A stretch of 64,000 bases of DNA. Source: Verrucomicrobiales bacterium (GTDB lineage: Bacteria; Verrucomicrobiota; Verrucomicrobiia; Limisphaerales; J093). Shown here one piece after another: positions 40,774 through 51,000 of the stretch (its first letter is position 1; each line of letters opens with the position of its first letter). The position numbers were made by a program, and so were the translations under genes. The notes below the pieces were generated by a model that did not search any database, was not told the origin of the DNA, and worked only from the letters and a program-made list of their open reading frames with translations. The stretch is from contig JACKPW010000022.1 of NCBI GenBank assembly GCA_024233215.1, positions 1 to 64,000 of the forward strand, in the 5' to 3' direction.

Positions 40774-40891
40774 CGCGGGCGTCAGACAGATCGGTCGCTC
40801 ATTCGACAAGAAAAGCCAAGCAGCAGGAGACACTCGAGACCTTGTCGCAAAGGGCAATCGTAGATCGGGTATCTCCAACCAGGCAATATGA

Positions 40892-40957
40892 TCATTCGAC
40901 CGTTGCCCCTCCGGACGGGGCCGGGATGTGGGCCGCTCGGGTCGTCCGCGTCACGCC
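40892..40957 (-). pseudogene. Phage tail-fibre fragment, partner of 39365-39492
   Basis: Minus strand GVTRTTRAAHIPAPSGGATV then E and a stop; compare GVTPVPQASHIPDPSGGTTV on the other side of the MFS gene. Homology stops after TVE/TVD. Confidence 0.55.
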
Positions 40958-41060
40958 GTAAAGTCCCACGCTACGGTTGGGTGATGCCTGTCACAAGGTC
41001 TCCAATCCCTCAGCCGTAGTGCCTGTCCCGCTCAAGCCAAAGCTGAAAAGGAGAATCATC

Positions 41061-44000
41061 GTGAGAATCCAGGCTTCCCTTCCCATCGCCTCGATGCTCC
41101 AGTTGCGCTCGCAGGTGTACCGGCACGTGAACGCTCCCTCCAGTCCGCTGCCCGTTCGTCTCTCCGACGAGGAAGTGCAACGTCGGAACGCAGAAATTCG
41201 CCGGGGGCTGGCCCGATCCAACGCCGCCACAGCAACTGCGCTGGTTGTCTCAGTTGCGTTTGCCTTTCTGGCCATTTTCCACGCCTCCCGGGCGAACCAC
41301 CACGCCCGCCTGGCGCAGGAGGCAACCGCCCAGGCCAACGAGGAACTGTGGAACTCCCAGCTCGCGCAGGCCCGGGCGCTGCGCTGGAGTGACAAAGTGG
41401 GCCGGCGGAGCGAGAGCCTCCAGGCCATCCGAAACGCGGTCAGCATCCGGCCCTCCCCGGAACTGCGGGACGAAGCCATCGCCACCCTGGCATTGATGGA
41501 TGTCGGCCGGGGGGAATTCTGGCAGCCGATGCCGGGGAACACCGAGGCCGTGGGGTTCGCGTCGGACCTGACTTGCTACGCCTGGGGTGATGGTGCGGGG
41601 GAAGTCCGCCTGTTCGAAACCGATGGTCGGCACCCAATCGGTTCCTTTGGGTCCACCAACGGGGTGGCGATGTCGCTGGATTTCAGCCCCGATAACCGGT
41701 TGCTGGCCGCGCGCTCCGTCGGCGGAGCAGTGGCAATCTGGAACGTGGCGGAGGCCCGGCTTGAAACGAACCTGAGCAGTCCCCTGGCCGGCTACCACCC
41801 GCAGAGCCTCTTGTTCCATCCCAGCGAACCCTGGCTGCTGGTGGCCACCACGGACGGAGCGCTGGAGGTCCATGACACTCGAACTTGGCAGGGGGGGGCC
41901 TCCCTGCCCGTCGTCGGAACGGTGGCGGTCTTGTGTCAGAACCCGGCAGGCTCACGCTTGGCGGTGGCCGTGGATCAACGCATCGAGATCTGGGACTTCG
42001 CCCGGCGCACCCGGCTCCAGGCGCTGGATGCGGGAGGGGTGATGACAGCCTTGGCGTGGCATCCCGGTGAGAACCTGCTGGCAGCCGCCCACGCCGACGG
42101 AAACCTCACCTTGCTGGACCGACGCAGCGGAAACCGGCGGACCGTGAGAGCCCACACCATGCCTGTCACCCGCGTCATGTTCGATCCCCGGGGGGAGGTC
42201 CTGGTGTCCACGTCGTGGGATGGGACGACCCGGTTCTGGGATGCCCGCTCTGGCCGACCGTTGCTGACCACCCAGGCGGGCTATGCCTGGGGGTTCGATG
42301 CCACCGGCCGGCGCCTCTGTTACCTCAAGGAGCGGCTGGGATTGGGAGCATGGGACTACGAGCCTGCCGAAGCGTTCTCGAGGCTGGCCGTCCCGTTTGG
42401 GACATCGGACCGCATTCTGGGGGTGGACTTCAGCGGGGACGGGCTGCTGCTGGCGGGAACAACCTCCGAGGGACTGCACCTCTGGCATCCTGGCACGGGG
42501 GAACACTGCACGATGGCCCGCTTGGAGGACGCGCAACGCGTGGCGTTCACGACGGACAACCAGACGGTGGTCGTGAGTTCCGGCAGGGGGTTTTACCGGA
42601 CCCGCCTCATGGGAGCCGATTCCCCGGAAGGGTGCTCGGTGGCCCCGTGGGAACTCCTCCCCGGCACCGCAGACCGTGGAATCTGGCTGGGTTTCATCAC
42701 GCAGGGATCTCCGCGCTGGTTCGCGGCCGCGTCCCCCAGGCTGATCATGGGTGTCGTGCTGGATGCCGGAACATCCGTTACGCAGGTTCCGTGGCCCGGT
42801 CCCCGGCGATCGGCCGCGATCAGTCCAGACGGTCGGTTTCTGGCCACGAGTGCCTGGAAGGGCGGTGGCACTCATGTCCGGGACCTTCAGACCGGGAAGA
42901 CTCCGCTCACGCTGGGAGACGAAGGCGGATTGGCCTGGTTCAGTCCGGACGGGAAGGAACTGGCGGTCGGCACGTCCACCGAGTTCGTCTTTTACGACAC
43001 CGACACCTGGCAGTGCTCCACCCGTTTGAAGCGGGATGTGGTCAACGCCTTGAGCGGGATCCTCGCGTACAGTGCGGATGGCAGCAGGATTGCCATAGCC
43101 CACGGCATTCGGCAGGTGCGGTTGCTGGCCGCCGGGACGAAGCCGGTCCTGGCGACGCTGAATGCACCCCATCCGGAGCGCATCACCGACCTTGGTTTCA
43201 GTCGGGACGGAAGGTACCTGGCCGCGGCGACCGACAACCGAGAAATCCAGTTGTGGGATCTGGACCGACTGCAGGAGGAGTTGTCACAGCTCGGTTTGGG
43301 CTGGGAAGAAAGCTCGGTCACCGGGGATCCGGCGGATTCAGCTGCCAGGTCGGCGATGGGGTATGTGACTGGGACCCGGAGCAGCCTCTGGCTGTCGGCG
43401 GCGGGGTTGTGCATTGCTGGCGGTCTTGCGTTTCTTGGCCTACGGAATCACCGGCGGCTGATCCTGGCACAGGCCGAAGTTGAAGCCGCCGCCGCCGAAA
43501 ACCAGCGCCATTTGGACGCAGCCCAGGACCAGCTGCAGCACAGTGAGAAGATGCGGGCTCTCGGTACCCTGGCGGCGGGGATTGCCCACGACTTCAACAA
43601 CCTGCTGTCGATCATTCGAATGGCGGGCCAACTCGTGCAGCGGGAACTCGCGCCCACCGGCAACGCCCGGCAAAACCTGGAGGACATCGAACAGGCGGCG
43701 GTCCAGGGAAAGAACATCGTCCACTCGATCCTTGGGTACAGCCGGAAACCGCGGAACGCGGATAATCCCTACAGCGTCAATGCAGTCGTCGCTGAGACCT
43801 TGGCCATGCTTGGCCGGCAGTTCTTGAGCGGGATTGTACTTAGCCTGGAACTTGCACAGGAGGCTCCAAGCGTGGGTGGCGACAAGAGCCGGCTGGAGCA
43901 GGTCCTACTGAACCTGGTGGTCAACGCCTCCGAAGCGATGGGGGGCAAGGGCCGGCTGACCCTGATCGTGCGGCCCCAGGCTGACGGACGGGCGGGTATT

Positions 44001-44315
44001 CTCCCGCCCCGGCCGGCGGGTGGTTACGTCGAGTTGATCGTGCGCGACTCCGGGCCAGGAATCAGGCCGGAGGTGCTGCCGCGGATCTTCGAACCGTTCT
44101 TCTCCACGAAACAGACCGGCACTCAACGCGGCACCGGGCTTGGGCTGACCACGGTATACCAGATCGCCCGGCAGGACGGACTGGGACTGGATGTGGAGAC
44201 CGAGGTTGGCCGGGGCACCAGCTTTCGGGTGCTGATCCCGGCCGGAGACCCCGTCGGCGAGGATGCCCGGATGGGCTCCACTCGCCCATTGGGGAACGAA
44301 ACTGCCGACGGGTAG
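41061..44315 (+). CDS. Sensor histidine kinase with WD40 beta-propeller input domain
   Basis: 1084 residues from GTG 41061, chosen for its AAAAGGAG ribosome site 7 bases upstream. One membrane helix (about 55-75, TALVVSVAFAFLAIFHA), then a long WD40 region (about 150-770; units such as VAIWNVAEARLE, TTRFWDARSG, IQLWDLDRLQEE), a second helix (LWLSAAGLCIAGGLAFLGL), and a kinase core: LAAGIAHDFNNLLSIIRMAG with the histidine, NLVVNASEAMGG, and RGTGLGLTTVYQIARQDG. Between the helices the propeller should be periplasmic. The first 140 residues match the linker that normally joins a serine/threonine kinase to WD40 repeats in this phylum. Confidence 0.85.
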   Translation: MRIQASLPIASMLQLRSQVYRHVNAPSSPLPVRLSDEEVQRRNAEIRRGLARSNAATATALVVSVAFAFLAIFHASRANHHARLAQEATAQANEELWNSQLAQARALRWSDKVGRRSESLQAIRNAVSIRPSPELRDEAIATLALMDVGRGEFWQPMPGNTEAVGFASDLTCYAWGDGAGEVRLFETDGRHPIGSFGSTNGVAMSLDFSPDNRLLAARSVGGAVAIWNVAEARLETNLSSPLAGYHPQSLLFHPSEPWLLVATTDGALEVHDTRTWQGGASLPVVGTVAVLCQNPAGSRLAVAVDQRIEIWDFARRTRLQALDAGGVMTALAWHPGENLLAAAHADGNLTLLDRRSGNRRTVRAHTMPVTRVMFDPRGEVLVSTSWDGTTRFWDARSGRPLLTTQAGYAWGFDATGRRLCYLKERLGLGAWDYEPAEAFSRLAVPFGTSDRILGVDFSGDGLLLAGTTSEGLHLWHPGTGEHCTMARLEDAQRVAFTTDNQTVVVSSGRGFYRTRLMGADSPEGCSVAPWELLPGTADRGIWLGFITQGSPRWFAAASPRLIMGVVLDAGTSVTQVPWPGPRRSAAISPDGRFLATSAWKGGGTHVRDLQTGKTPLTLGDEGGLAWFSPDGKELAVGTSTEFVFYDTDTWQCSTRLKRDVVNALSGILAYSADGSRIAIAHGIRQVRLLAAGTKPVLATLNAPHPERITDLGFSRDGRYLAAATDNREIQLWDLDRLQEELSQLGLGWEESSVTGDPADSAARSAMGYVTGTRSSLWLSAAGLCIAGGLAFLGLRNHRRLILAQAEVEAAAAENQRHLDAAQDQLQHSEKMRALGTLAAGIAHDFNNLLSIIRMAGQLVQRELAPTGNARQNLEDIEQAAVQGKNIVHSILGYSRKPRNADNPYSVNAVVAETLAMLGRQFLSGIVLSLELAQEAPSVGGDKSRLEQVLLNLVVNASEAMGGKGRLTLIVRPQADGRAGILPPRPAGGYVELIVRDSGPGIRPEVLPRIFEPFFSTKQTGTQRGTGLGLTTVYQIARQDGLGLDVETEVGRGTSFRVLIPAGDPVGEDARMGSTRPLGNETADG

Positions 44316-44331
44316 GGTGACGCCCACAACC

Positions 44332-44985
44332 ATGGCCGAAGTCAGTCATTTTGCCGGTTCGATCCTGATCGTGGAGGACGATCCCACCCAGCTTCGCCTC
44401 TATGCCCAGGTGCTGAACCGGTATCGTCTGACGTGTGTGAGCACCGGCACCGCAGCGCTGGCGGCGCTGGAGGAGCGCATCCCGGACCTGATCCTCCTCG
44501 ACCACGTCCTGGCGCGCGGCGAGTTGGGCACGACGTTCCTGCCCCAGCTCAAGACCGTGGCGGCACATGTGCCGGTGATCATCATCTCCGGGACGCTCGA
44601 CATCGCGGGAAAGCTGGGCGCGTTGCAGGGGCCGTTCTCGGCGGATTACGTCATCGAGAAGCCGGTGGACATCGGCCAACTGGAGCGCACGGTGGAAACG
44701 GCCCTGACCGAGTGCGGTCTGGGGCGGACGGTGCGTTCGCTGCGTTCGCTCGAACGGGCGGAGTTGATCGAGGATGGCAACCGCGAGCGGTTGTTCACGG
44801 AACGCCTGGCCCGCCAGCATGAGCTGCTCAAACGGCTGCGCGGCTTGGCGGAGAAACCCAACATCTCCGACCTGGCGGGCGAGTTCCATGTGGACCGCAA
44901 GACCATCCGGCGTGATCTCCACGACCTGGTGCAACGGGGCCAACTCGATCCGGCGATCGGTTCCGACACGCCCGGGGAGGGTTGA
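44332..44985 (+). CDS. Response regulator with DeoR-like helix-turn-helix
   Basis: 217 residues, 16 bases after the histidine kinase, so its cognate regulator. Receiver domain: ILIVEDDPTQLRLY (acidic pocket), LILLDHVLARGE with the phospho-acceptor aspartate, and VIEKPVDIGQLERTV with the lysine. C-terminal: KPNISDLAGEFHVDRKTIRR, a DeoR-type helix-turn-helix. It should bind DNA; targets unknown. It ends 17 bases before the end of the convergent giant gene. Confidence 0.85.
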   Translation: MAEVSHFAGSILIVEDDPTQLRLYAQVLNRYRLTCVSTGTAALAALEERIPDLILLDHVLARGELGTTFLPQLKTVAAHVPVIIISGTLDIAGKLGALQGPFSADYVIEKPVDIGQLERTVETALTECGLGRTVRSLRSLERAELIEDGNRERLFTERLARQHELLKRLRGLAEKPNISDLAGEFHVDRKTIRRDLHDLVQRGQLDPAIGSDTPGEG

Positions 44986-45001
44986 AGTGGTCAGGCTGGC
45001 A

Positions 45002-48000
45002 TCAGGGACTCCGTACCCGGAAGAAAAGTGCCGGATTGGGATGTTCTGGCAAGGTGGCGAACTCCCATGCGGCGGAGGTGCGTGAGCCCGGCTGTCCGGC
45101 TACGGGCACCCCGACCGCTACCCAGGGATCCCCCAGGGCTTCGGTGACCTCCAGCCGGTAGCTCTGCCCAGGCACGCTGCGCCAGGTCAATTGGAGCAGG
45201 CTACCCTCGCTGACACACTCCTCGATGCGGATGAAGTCCCAACCCGGCGGCGGGGCCATGCTCAGTGAGACGTCGTCCACACGCCAATGACCCGATTCCA
45301 CCCCGGAGGCGACGACCTGCCGCCAGCGCATCCGGACATTCCGGCCGGCCAGACCCGCGGCGTCCAGGGCGAGAACCACCGACTCGAACTCGTTCGAGTT
45401 GCTACCGCTCCAGAGCCAGCGTTCGCTCAGCGGATGATCCGCCGTGGTCGGCATGGCCAGCGGGTAGTCCCCCGCAACGAACCGGTTGTCCGGCTCCCCT
45501 CCCAGCACGTCCCACCAGGAACCGTCGTCCACCTGCAATTCCAGCACGCCGCCGTCGATCGGGCTGGGAAGCAGATCACTCCACTCATGCTCCTGATGGA
45601 ACTCGAGTCGCAACTGCCGGGCCTCGGCGGGAATGGTGATCCGGGGCGAAACCGCGCTGGCATCGGAAAGGGCGGTCGTTCCCACGGCAGTCAACGCGTG
45701 AACCGCCGAATGGTTCGGGCCTTCCAGGATCTGCCAGGTGGCGGTGCCCGCATCGGCAACGAATGTCCAGGCGCCGCTTTCGGTTTCACAATCGTCGCGC
45801 CACAACCCTCCGGCCTGGACGATCTCAAAAGTCTCCGCGCGGGTTCCCCCGCGTCCGTCATCGGCCTGGATCCGCACCCGGTAAACGGAGTGCTGGGAGA
45901 AATCGGCCGATACAGCCGTGACCAGGGCCTGGCCCTGGATGGCGAAGGCATCGTTGTCGGTGTCCCCTTCGCCGGGAACGAACGAGAAGGTGTGCGCGTC
46001 CCCCAGGTCGATGTCCCGGGCCGTGAGCAGCCCCACGGTGGTCCCGGGTTCGGCGCCGTCCAGCAGGCAGGATAAGTTGAGCGTGATGCCCAATGGTGGC
46101 GTATTGTCCTCCACGTTGCCGACCGCGACGATCAGAATCCGCGTGAATTGCCCGCCGTGTCCATCGTCCACACGTACGCGGATACTACAGTACTGTTGGG
46201 TCTCGAAGTCCAGGGGGGCGGTGGTCCGGAGGATGGCCCCCTGGATCTCAAATCCCGCGTTGTCATCGTCGCCCTCCCCGTTCACCAGGGCGAACGCGTG
46301 GGTTTCCCCCAAGTCCGGGTCCACCGCGGCGAGTTCGCCAACGATCGTTCCGGCCGGCTCGTTCTCCGCGACCCGGGACGGGTCGAGAAGGATGTCGCTG
46401 GGGGCGGTGTCGGGTTCGTCCGCCACATTGATGGCGAGGGCGGTGGCAAAGGAGGCGCCGGCTTTGTCGCGCGCTCGAATGCGCACCGAGTAGCTCGGTT
46501 GAAGCTCACGATCCAGAACCACGGCCGTTAGAATCGCATTGGAGGAAATAGTGAAGGCTGCGTTGCCGGTGTCGCCGTCTCCCGCGACGAACGCGAAGGT
46601 ATGGGTATCGGTGGGGTTCGGATCGCTGGCCGTCAGTCGTCCCACCAGCGTTCCTATCGGCTGATTCTCCAGCACGGTGGATTGATCCAGGTTGATCGCG
46701 GTGGGCGCCCGGTTGGCTTGCACCACGAGCTGGCTGACCCAGCGTTCGTTCCGGCTGTAAGGGGTCTGTCCGCCCGTTTCGACAACGATGGCCAGGCCGC
46801 CATCCGTCCCGCGCGTCTGGTCCCAGGCGCGCACCAGGATCCCGTTGGTGATGCTGCCAAAGAACTCCACATCCGGGACGAACCGCAATTTCACGTCGGG
46901 GCCAAGGAGGCGCGAATAGATCCCTCGTGGCAGTTCGAGTTCGGTCCAACTGCGACCCCCGTCGCGGGAATACTGCCAACTGCCCGGCTGGGAGTTGATT
47001 GAACTGAACACGATTCCGCAGACATCCCCGTCCGCGTCACTCACCAACCCCGCGAGCAGGTTCGAGATGGTTGTGCCAGTCGGCGCGAAGTCGTTCTCAA
47101 GGATCATCGGCAGGGCGAGCGTGCCGATCTTGGAAAGCACCGGGGCCGTGTTGACCTCCGCCACCTTAACTCCCACCTGCCCGGTGCCGCTGCTGAAAGG
47201 CGTGCTGCCTCCGGTGGCGGATAGGCCGGCAGTCAAACCATTGGTACCCGAGCTTCGGTCCCACGCCCGAAACGACAGGCCGTTGGTGACAGTTCCCGAG
47301 TAGTCGGCGGACGGCACGAACCGCAGGCGGGCCGTGGGCGCCAGCAGGCGGGCTTCCTTGACAGACACCGAGCTCAGCGGCACCCAGGGAAGTTTCTTCG
47401 CGATGTTACACTGCCACTCGCCATGGCTTGCATCCTGCGCGTAGATCGCCATGCCACACTCTTGTCTGTCCTCATCGGTCACCAAGGACGCAAGCAAACT
47501 CGCCACGCTGTCCCCGGCGGGGTCGGTTTCATCCTCTTGAATCGTGGTCAAGAATGGATGGGCGGGCGAGGCCAGCACGGGCGCCCGGTTCGCGTCGCGG
47601 GACACGGTGATCGGCGCGGGCTCGATCCCCGAGCTGAACGCCGTGTTGCCGCCGTAATCCGACGCATCAACCTTGGAACCCTCCGTGCCGCTGGTCTGGT
47701 CCCAGGCCCGGTAGATCGCCGCGACCAACACCGAGCCCGTGTAATCCACCAGCGGCACCAGGCGCAGCCGGGCCTCAGGGCCCAGCAGTAACGCGGAGTT
47801 CATAGAAACGGCCCCCGCGTTGCTCCAACTCGCGCCGTTGTCCAGCGAGAACTGCCACACCCCGCAACTGGTATCGACCTGCATCAACGCAATGCCGCAC
47901 GCATCGCCGTCGTAGTCCTCCACCCAATCCTGAAGGAGATCGGCCACTGACGTCCCCGGGTTGGCCGTGGCATTGCGGGAGATCGTTTGAAACGACGGGT

Positions 48001-51000
48001 CTCCGAACATGTCGAGCAACGGCGCGTGGTTCACGATCGGGGTCACCGCCACGCCGGCGGCGCCGGAATTCGCACTGAACGCCGTCCCGGCCTGCGTGTC
48101 CGCCGTGCCGTACCCGGTGCCCGCGCTCTGGTCCCAGGCCACGAAATGCAGCCCCTCGGTAATCGTGCCACTAAAGCCCGCGTCCGGAACAAAGCGGAGG
48201 CGCGCGGCCGGGGGCAGCAGGCGGGCGAGGTTGTATCGCACTCCGGTTAGCGGCCGCCAGGTGACCGCATTGTCCGGCGAATACTGCCACACACCTTGCG
48301 TTTCGATCACCGCGATCACCGCGATGCCACATGTATCGCCATCCACGTCCTGCACAATGCCCTGGACGAGGTTGGATACTACGCCGCCCCGGTTGTACTG
48401 GCTCAGGATGTCCCCGTAAATCGACGGGAGTTGCGGATCACCGTCAGGATCCAGCGTCGGAGGATCGTTCGCCGGCTCCACCAGCCAGTCCCACGACTCC
48501 GAGTGTTCGCTGTACGAGGTGTTGCCACCGGTCGCCGCGGCACTCGCCAGGGCGCCGGCGGTCCCGCTGGTCTGGTCCCACGCGCGGAAGGTAATGCCGG
48601 GCTCCACCAAGCCGTTGAAGTTAAGGTTGGGCACAAAGCGAATCCGCGCGTCGGGTACGAGGAGCCGGGCGCTGGCTTCGGTGACGCCCTGGAGACTCAG
48701 CCAATCGGATCCGTTCTGGGAATACTGCCACTGCCCCTGCGCGCCGTTGGCCGCGATTACGGCCATGCCGCAGGCGTCACCATCGGCATCGGACACGCCC
48801 GCCAGCGCCAGCACACTCCCAACCCGGGCGCTGGGCAGTGAGATGATGGAAGCGTCCTCCGCCGAACGCGTGTAGGAGATGCCAGTGATCGGGTTGATCT
48901 CCGGCGCCCGATTGTTACCTCGTCCGAAGACATAAACCGCGCCGGCATTCCAGGCGATCTCATCGTCTCCCGGAGCGCCCACCGCCAGCACACGGTTGTC
49001 CAGACTAAGACCCTGGCCAAACCACGAAAGCGGGCGCGCATCCGGTGCCATCACCCGGTTCACCTGACCCCACCGATCAGCTCCTCCCTGGTTTCTGGAG
49101 AAGACATAGGCCATGCCGGTCCATCCTTCCCGGGCCGCCGCGCCCGCAACCAGCGTGTCCCCGTCCAGGGTTAGAACGCTTCCGAAAGCCGTGCCGAAAT
49201 AACCTTCGTTGGGGACTACCTCCCGGACCAGTCCCCACTGGTCGGCACCACCGGCGTTCCGCTGATAGATGAACACCGAATCCTCGCTCTGCGATGGCGG
49301 GCGATCGTCCGAGGGATGAAACGGCAGATCACAGTAGTATTCCCAAAAGTGCGTTAGAGGTCCCACGGCGAGCGTGTCGCCACAAAGTACCACCGCCCCA
49401 CCAAATCCCTCGGCGCGGGTGCCCGGTGGCGCGTGCAACACAACCACCCGCCCCCAGTTGTCCCGCCCACCATGATTTCGCGCGTGGAGATGCACCTCGT
49501 TGCGGCTCGCCAAGCCGATCGCCAGGTAATTCCCTGAGAGCGCCACGGGCTCCCACTCGTCCCAGAGCTCAAACCGCTTGAGATAGGTCCACGCGCTGGA
49601 TTGCCCCCCAGAGTCCCGGCTGTAGATGTAGACATTGCCGCCGTTGTTCTCCCCACGGAAGTTATCCTCGTAGTTCCCGGAAGATCCCAGCACGATCGTG
49701 TCCGCATCCGCGTCGAGATACAGTCCGACCAGTTCCTCGTTGTGCCGGTTGTGCTGATTAAGTCGCTGGGCCTCCCCCCATCCATCCATCCCGTCCTGAT
49801 TGCGCTCGTGGACGTAAGTCATGCCCTGGCTCGAGTCTCCATCAAGGGGTTCCCCGGCAATGAGCGTCTCACCTGAGATGCCCACTCCCCATCCTCTGAA
49901 CCCATCCCCCTCAGCCCTTGATGGCAACTCCTTTAGCATGGTCCAGGTCTGCGCCCCTCCTGGCCGGGAGCGCCGATAGACCGACACGCTTGAATGATGC
50001 TCGCCAAACCAGAGGGTGTTCCGGGCCGAGCCACCCACGAGGTGCGCTCCCTCGACCGCCACCGACATCCCGAAGTTGTCGCCTTGTGACGAGAACTCCG
50101 GGCTGCTGTGAAAGAGCTTTTGATCGAGAAACCACCGATTGCCAGTCCAGGTCAGCAGCCGGGCCGACCCCGAGGCTTCTCCCAGGGGATCGTCCCCTGG
50201 AGCCCCAACGAGCGCACGGTGCCGATCCAGCGCCAAGGCCGCGCCAAAACCGTCTCCAACCGCGCCTCCGGAAGGCGTCACCCGGGTCTCAAAGCCCCAG
50301 TTGCCATATCCCCCTTCGTCGCGGCCAAAGACATAAACCGCCCCGGTGTTGAGGCCATCAGACGCCGCATTCCAAGCCCCCACCAGGGCGCGGTCCGCAT
50401 CCACTGCCACGGCCGCACCGAACGCCGGCGCGCCGGAGGCCGAACCCGTCAGCGTCTTGATCAACCCCCAGCCGTCGGCGCCGTTCTGATTGCGCTCATG
50501 CAGGTAGGCGCGGCCGTACGAAGCCGCCTCAGTCGCCCCCACCAAGACCAGCGGCCCCCTGATGGCGACGGCCCGGCCGAAATGGTCCTGGGCTGCGCCG
50601 CCACGCAGTTTCCGCACCAAGCCCCAATCGCCCAGGCCGCCCTGGTCACGTCCGAAGATGAAGGCCGCTCCGGCATCGCCACCCTGTTCGTTGTCATCCA
50701 GCGGTGACCCGACGACCACCCGGCCGCCGTCCACGGCAACCGCCGCACCAAACTGATCCCCCACGGCCGGGTCTGGTGCCGTCAGCCTTGCCACCTCTCC
50801 AAACCAAGTCGTGCCGCGGTTCCGATGGAATAGGTACACTGCCCCGGCGCCGCCTTGGTCGCCGGACGTCCCAACCGCCAAAAGGTTGTGATCCAGGCTC
50901 ACCGAGGAACCGAAATGGTCCCCCGCGCTCAAGCCGCTGCCACGTAATATGCACAGCAATCCCCAATTGTCTGCCCCGCCGATATTCCGCTCGAAGATGT

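Noticed and set aside
41952..43172. Minus-strand 406-codon frame inside the WD40 kinase
   Set aside because: Shadow of the WD40 repeats.
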